From Kiritimatiellia bacterium (lineage in GTDB: Bacteria; Verrucomicrobiota; Kiritimatiellia; RFP12; UBA1067): a stretch of 25,507 bases of DNA. This document shows, piece by piece, positions 22,456 to 25,507 of the stretch. The notes beneath the pieces are model-generated. The model searched no databases. It saw nothing but the letters and a program-made list of their open reading frames with translations, and was not told where the DNA came from. The position numbers and the translations under genes are program-made. The DNA is taken from positions 1-25,507 of the forward strand of contig JAFVZE010000003.1 of assembly GCA_017508315.1 (NCBI GenBank). The letters are read 5' to 3'. The first letter of the stretch is position 1. Each line of letters opens with the position of its first letter.

Positions 22456-24275
22456 TGAGCGCGAGAGACGGACACATACGGGTTCTTCCGTTGCACGTGG
22501 CGAACAAAATCGCCGCGGGCGAGGTTGTCGAACGCCCGGCCTCGGTCGTCAAGGAACTGGTGGAGAACGCCATCGACGCCAAAGCCGCCAACGTGAAGAT
22601 CTCGATCGTCCAGGGCGGACGCAAACTCGTCGCCGTCCAGGACGACGGCTCGGCCATGACCCGAGAGGACGCGCTGCTGTCCCTTGAGCGCCAGGCGACC
22701 TCGAAGATTCTTGACGTCGACGACATCGAAAAGATCGACACGCTCGGATTTCGCGGCGAAGCGATACCTTCGATAGCCTCGGTGTCGCGATTCTCCATCG
22801 TGACCCGCCGCCGTGACAGCGACGAAGGGACTCTCGTCAAGGTCGATGCCGGAACGGTCGTCGAAACCCGTTCGGCCGGATGTCCGCCCGGAACGCTCGT
22901 GGAGGTCAGGGATCTTTTCTGCAACGTGCCGGCGCGGCGGAAGTTTCTGCGCTCGTGCGCGACCGAAGAGGGCCATGTCAAGACGATCTTCACCGTGCAC
23001 GCGCTTTCGCACCCGTCCATCGGCTTCACTCTCAGCATCGACGGCCGAGAGCTGTACCGTCTCGCTCCGGCGGAGACGGCGGCGCAGCGGGTGCTTGAAC
23101 TGTTCGGCAAACCGTTCATGGACAGCCTGCTGCCGGCGGAAGCGCGGTGCGAACAGATTTCGGTGACCGGCTTCATCGAACGCCCCGATCTCGGCGCCGC
23201 GACCCGGCGGGACCAGTTCATCTTCGTGAACGGCCGTCCCGCAAGTTCAGCATCGATCGCGTATGCGCTGCGCGAAGCGTATCCGAGACGTTCGGGCGAA
23301 ACGCGGCCGGCGGCGATTCTTTTCATCGATCTCCCTCCCGGACAGGTCGACGTCAACGTCCATCCTACGAAACGCGAAGTGCGCTTCCGCAACAACGCGG
23401 CGGTGCGCAGCGCCGTGATGAAAGCGGTCGAAAATGCGCTCGCGCCGCGGACGGCATTCGCCGCGGCAGGCGAAGCGGCCGCGGCACAGCCGCTTCAGCC
23501 CTCCGCGGTCCATCCCGCCGAAACCGCGTTCAGAACGGCCGTTTCCGTCCGCGGCCGGCCGGCCGCCGCGGAAACCACGCCCGCCGGTCCCGCGCCCGCG
23601 GAATCTCCGGCAGCGCCGGCACCGGCACCGCCTGCGCCCTCGCCGGTGCCGATGGAATTTGCGGTCGAACCGGACGCCTCCGACACCAGACCCTGGCAGT
23701 GGTTCAGATTTCTGGCCGAAACGGAATCGGGATATCTGCTCGTGGAAACCGACGCGGGAGTGGTCACCATCAATCCCCACGCCGCCCACGAACGCATCGC
23801 CTTCGAGCGGCTGATGAGAAATTTCTCATCCTCCGACGTCCTCGGGGCGTCGCAGGCGCTGCTCATACCGGAAACGGTGAAGATGAATCCGCCGGATTTC
23901 GCGAGAGTGAAAAACTCTCTCGGGACGATCCGCCGCATGGGATTCGCCATCGAGGAATTCGGCCGTGACACTTTCAAAATCGACGCGGTGCCGCAGCTGA
24001 CCGGAGAAATGCCGCCGGCGGCGATAATCTCGACCATCGCCCGCGACCTCGCCGACGGAGGCGTGCGCCGCGGAGAGCGCTGGCGCGAAGAACTCGTCGC
24101 GAAATCCATCGCCAGATCATTCGCGGGCTCGTCGGCGAAACTGACCGAAGACGGCGCCACGAAAATGGTCGAGGAACTCTGCTCCTGCAAAATGCCTTAC
24201 GTCTGCCCGCGCGGCAAGCCGGTGATGATATTCACCTCAACCCGCGAACTCGACCGGAAATTCAACCGGGAATGA
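22455..24275 (+). CDS. mutL: DNA mismatch repair protein MutL
   Basis: A 606-residue GHKL ATPase linking mismatch recognition by MutS to strand incision. N-terminal half: IAAGEVVERPASVVKELVENAIDA (19-42) with catalytic E34, VQDDGSAM (61-68), RQATSKI, DTLGFRGEAIPSIASVSRF (95-113), DQFIFVNGRPAS and VDVNVHPTKREVRF. A Pro/Ala-rich linker covers about residues 335-415. The C-terminal dimerisation domain follows, with NPHAAHERIAFE (440-451) and CPRGKP (584-589). Two deviations: motif II D-N-G-x-G is D-D-G-S-A, and the endonuclease motif D-Q-H-A-x2-E-x4-E has lost its Asp and Gln. The gene shares one base with the ftsZ stop (TGATG), an unusual place for mutL, so it should be expressed with the division genes. 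Confidence 0.93.
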   Translation: MSARDGHIRVLPLHVANKIAAGEVVERPASVVKELVENAIDAKAANVKISIVQGGRKLVAVQDDGSAMTREDALLSLERQATSKILDVDDIEKIDTLGFRGEAIPSIASVSRFSIVTRRRDSDEGTLVKVDAGTVVETRSAGCPPGTLVEVRDLFCNVPARRKFLRSCATEEGHVKTIFTVHALSHPSIGFTLSIDGRELYRLAPAETAAQRVLELFGKPFMDSLLPAEARCEQISVTGFIERPDLGAATRRDQFIFVNGRPASSASIAYALREAYPRRSGETRPAAILFIDLPPGQVDVNVHPTKREVRFRNNAAVRSAVMKAVENALAPRTAFAAAGEAAAAQPLQPSAVHPAETAFRTAVSVRGRPAAAETTPAGPAPAESPAAPAPAPPAPSPVPMEFAVEPDASDTRPWQWFRFLAETESGYLLVETDAGVVTINPHAAHERIAFERLMRNFSSSDVLGASQALLIPETVKMNPPDFARVKNSLGTIRRMGFAIEEFGRDTFKIDAVPQLTGEMPPAAIISTIARDLADGGVRRGERWREELVAKSIARSFAGSSAKLTEDGATKMVEELCSCKMPYVCPRGKPVMIFTSTRELDRKFNRE

Positions 24276-24295
24276 CCTGGGATATCCGCGGTCCG

Positions 24296-25276
24296 TCAGC
24301 GGCACTCGTGGATGAAAAGAAGAACGGAGTACGCGACGAAGGCAAGAATCCAGACGCATCCCTTCACCCGGCCGATCTTCCCGACGGCGCATTGACGCCT
24401 GAAACTGCAGCCGAAGAGCGCGAGCGTGGCCGAAAGCGCAGCCATCACCCAAAGGTCGCGCGACAGGACGTACCCGCCGACGCAGGAGAACGGACGCACG
24501 AGTCCGCTCACGCCGACGACGGCGAGGGTGTTGAAAAAGTTCGAGCCGACGATGTTGCCCATGACGAAATCGTTCTGCCCCTTGCGCGCCGAGGCTATGG
24601 CCGAGGCGAGTTCCGGCAGTGACGTTCCCGCCGCGACCACCGTAAGTCCGACCATGAGTTCGGAAACACCGAGCGCCCTGGCGATGTCGACCGCCCCCCA
24701 GACGAGAAAATGCGAGGAGCCCACGAGCAGAACAAGTCCGAGAACGGTCCATGCGAGCGGATGTTTCACCGGAGCCATCTCCGCGTCGTCCTGCTGCGTG
24801 CCGCCGTTTTTGCGCTCAAGATGGCACGAAATCGGCAGCAGAACCGCGAACGCGGCCAGCGAAAGAAAAGCGTCAAGCCGCGAAAAAACGCCGCCGCACC
24901 GCACCAGAAATCCCGAGAACAGAGAAACCCCGACCAAAAGCGCCGACGAAGAAAGCACCGTGAACGTATTGGTCGATATCGGCCGGATCAGCGCCACGAC
25001 GCCGAGAATGACAGCTATGTTGTAGATGTTCGACCCGTACGCGTTGCCGAGCGACAGATCGGAATGCCCCGATGCCGCGGACAGCGCCGAAACCGCCATC
25101 TCCGGCGCCGAGGTCCCGAATCCGATGACCACCATTCCGATTATGAACGGCGGCACGCCGAATTTCCGCGAGAGCGCCGCCGATCCGTCCACGAACCGGT
25201 TGGCGCTCCAGGCGAGGAGCCACAACCCCGATGCGATCATCGCCAGCGAAACGACAAAAGAAACGTCAGGGTACAT
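24296..25276 (-). CDS. Sodium/calcium exchanger family (CaCA, YrbG-like) membrane protein
   Basis: A 326-residue protein with about ten transmembrane helices in two inverted halves, each with the ion-binding alpha repeat: GFGTSAPEMAVSALSAA (52-68) with NAYGSNIYNI, and AAGTSLPELASAIASA (215-230) with NIVGSNFFN. The acidic residues E59 and E222 in G-T-S-x-P-E are the conserved cation ligands. A cytoplasmic loop rich in polar residues (HLERKNGGTQQDDAEMAP) separates the halves. Members exchange Ca2+ or other cations for Na+, H+ or K+; specificity is not readable here. ATG 25276 has GAGGAG 6 nt upstream; an in-frame ATG at 25336 would read through a palindrome and lacks a site. It converges on mutL with a 20-nt gap and follows the 40-residue peptide gene by 25 nt. 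Confidence 0.9.
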   Translation of the reverse strand: MYPDVSFVVSLAMIASGLWLLAWSANRFVDGSAALSRKFGVPPFIIGMVVIGFGTSAPEMAVSALSAASGHSDLSLGNAYGSNIYNIAVILGVVALIRPISTNTFTVLSSSALLVGVSLFSGFLVRCGGVFSRLDAFLSLAAFAVLLPISCHLERKNGGTQQDDAEMAPVKHPLAWTVLGLVLLVGSSHFLVWGAVDIARALGVSELMVGLTVVAAGTSLPELASAIASARKGQNDFVMGNIVGSNFFNTLAVVGVSGLVRPFSCVGGYVLSRDLWVMAALSATLALFGCSFRRQCAVGKIGRVKGCVWILAFVAYSVLLFIHECR

Positions 25277-25301
25277 GAAAAGCTCCTCTTCTTTGCCTGC
25301 T

Positions 25302-25424
25302 TTATTTCTCCGGTTCCCGGGAACCGGAACTTTCATCCTTGGATTCTACCATTTTGCTGAACCAAATCATAGCCCCTACGGTGGCCAGCGCCCCGGCGAC
25401 GATCCAGATTATTTTAGCCGTCAT
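25302..25424 (-). CDS. 40-residue single-span membrane peptide (function unknown)
   Basis: ATG 25424 to TAA 25302 encodes a 40-residue peptide starting MTAKIIWIVAGALATVGAMI, one clear transmembrane helix. A charged tail ending in EPEK follows. AAAGGA and a second AGGA lie upstream of the ATG. Composition (basic start, helix, polar tail), the ribosome sites and the short 25-nt gap to the exchanger gene argue for a real gene, possibly in one operon with the exchanger. I do not recognise a family. The 3' part of the coding sequence contains a perfect 20-nt palindrome. Confidence 0.55.
   Translation of the reverse strand: MTAKIIWIVAGALATVGAMIWFSKMVESKDESSGSREPEK
25309..25328. repeat. Perfect 20-nt palindrome
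   Basis: The 10-nt arm TCCGGTTCCC is followed directly by its reverse complement, with no loop. It lies in the last codons of the 40-residue peptide gene, 33 nt upstream of the exchanger start. No U-tract follows on either strand, so it is not a standard terminator. It could be a protein-binding site, or an mRNA hairpin affecting exchanger expression. Confidence 0.6.
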
Positions 25425-25451
25425 GATTCCTGTGATTCCTTTCTTGGTTTT

Positions 25452-25478
25452 CACCCTCCGCCTCAGCGGCAGAGGGTG
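25452..25478. other. 11-bp stem-loop near the right edge
   Basis: CACCCTC... pairs with ...GAGGGTG across a 5-nt loop, giving an 11-bp stem with one G-T pair. It lies between the possible upstream gene tail and the 40-residue peptide gene and spans the putative stop at 25463-25465. There is no T-run on either side, so a terminator role is only possible, not shown. Confidence 0.4.
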
Positions 25479-25507
25479 TACAATACGCCCGCGACCACCG
25501 CCGAGCC
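25463..25507 (-). CDS. Possible C-terminal end of an upstream gene
   Basis: The minus strand from the right edge reads 14 codons and a TGA, ending in GSAVVAGVLYTLCR. The hydrophobic sequence would suit the last transmembrane helix of a membrane protein, and its stop is 38 nt before the 40-residue peptide gene. The fragment is too short to exclude chance. Confidence 0.25.
   Translation of the reverse strand, partial: GSAVVAGVLYTLCR

Noticed and set aside
25478..25507. A TATTGT-like -10 box near the right edge
   Set aside because: No -35 is visible before the window ends, and the same bases read well as the end of an upstream coding region.
1..25507. CRISPR arrays, insertion sequences, integrases, phage genes, attachment sites
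   Set aside because: I saw no regularly spaced repeats, transposase or integrase motifs; the only tRNA has no duplicated 3' end nearby.

Overview
The window looks like chromosomal DNA from a GC-rich member of the PVC superphylum, most likely Kiritimatiellota/Lentisphaerae or a neighbouring Verrucomicrobia lineage. Three things suggest this: a ddl-ftsQ-ftsA-ftsZ division cluster with a strongly divergent FtsZ, an operon packed with prepilin-like genes (one an H-X9-DG-type protein, several resembling the 'Verru_Chthon' pilin cassettes), and tandem secreted SUMF1-domain proteins. The assignment is inferred from gene content; no rRNA or other phylogenetic marker was analysed. No phage, IS element, integrase or CRISPR array is visible.

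Layout. (1) 1-2260, minus strand: two tandem secreted SUMF1-domain proteins, the second cut by the left edge. (2) 2411-7820, minus: a compact metabolic block: a Maf/acyl-ACP thioesterase fusion, thiamine pyrophosphokinase, a secreted alpha/beta hydrolase, an LUD-domain protein and an AEC-family permease. (3) 7863-7939, minus: tRNA-Arg(TCT) with its own near-consensus promoter. (4) 8075-18312, minus: one long operon with gspF first, then nine prepilin-like genes (including a 1012-residue GspK-like protein) and a 75-residue membrane protein. Neighbours overlap or are separated by a few bases. No ATPase, secretin or prepilin peptidase lies in the window. (5) 18343-18396: a symmetric divergent promoter pair serving gspF and ddl. 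(6) 18405-24275, plus: ddl-ftsQ-ftsA-ftsZ-mutL, mostly joined by stop/start overlaps. (7) 24296-25507, minus: a CaCA-family cation exchanger, a 40-residue membrane peptide ahead of it, and perhaps the tail of another gene at the right edge.

How the genes fit together. The right half is a cell-wall and division operon: Ddl supplies D-Ala-D-Ala, while FtsQ, FtsA and FtsZ belong to the divisome. It ends in a mismatch-repair gene. FtsZ keeps the C-terminal peptide that binds FtsA but has lost the residues usually needed for GTP hydrolysis, and MutL has lost most of its endonuclease metal-site motif. These are the two most notable protein-level anomalies. The pilin operon probably builds a type II secretion/type IV pilus-like pseudopilus, with the inner-membrane platform protein GspF and a large, lineage-specific set of pseudopilins; the motor must be encoded elsewhere.
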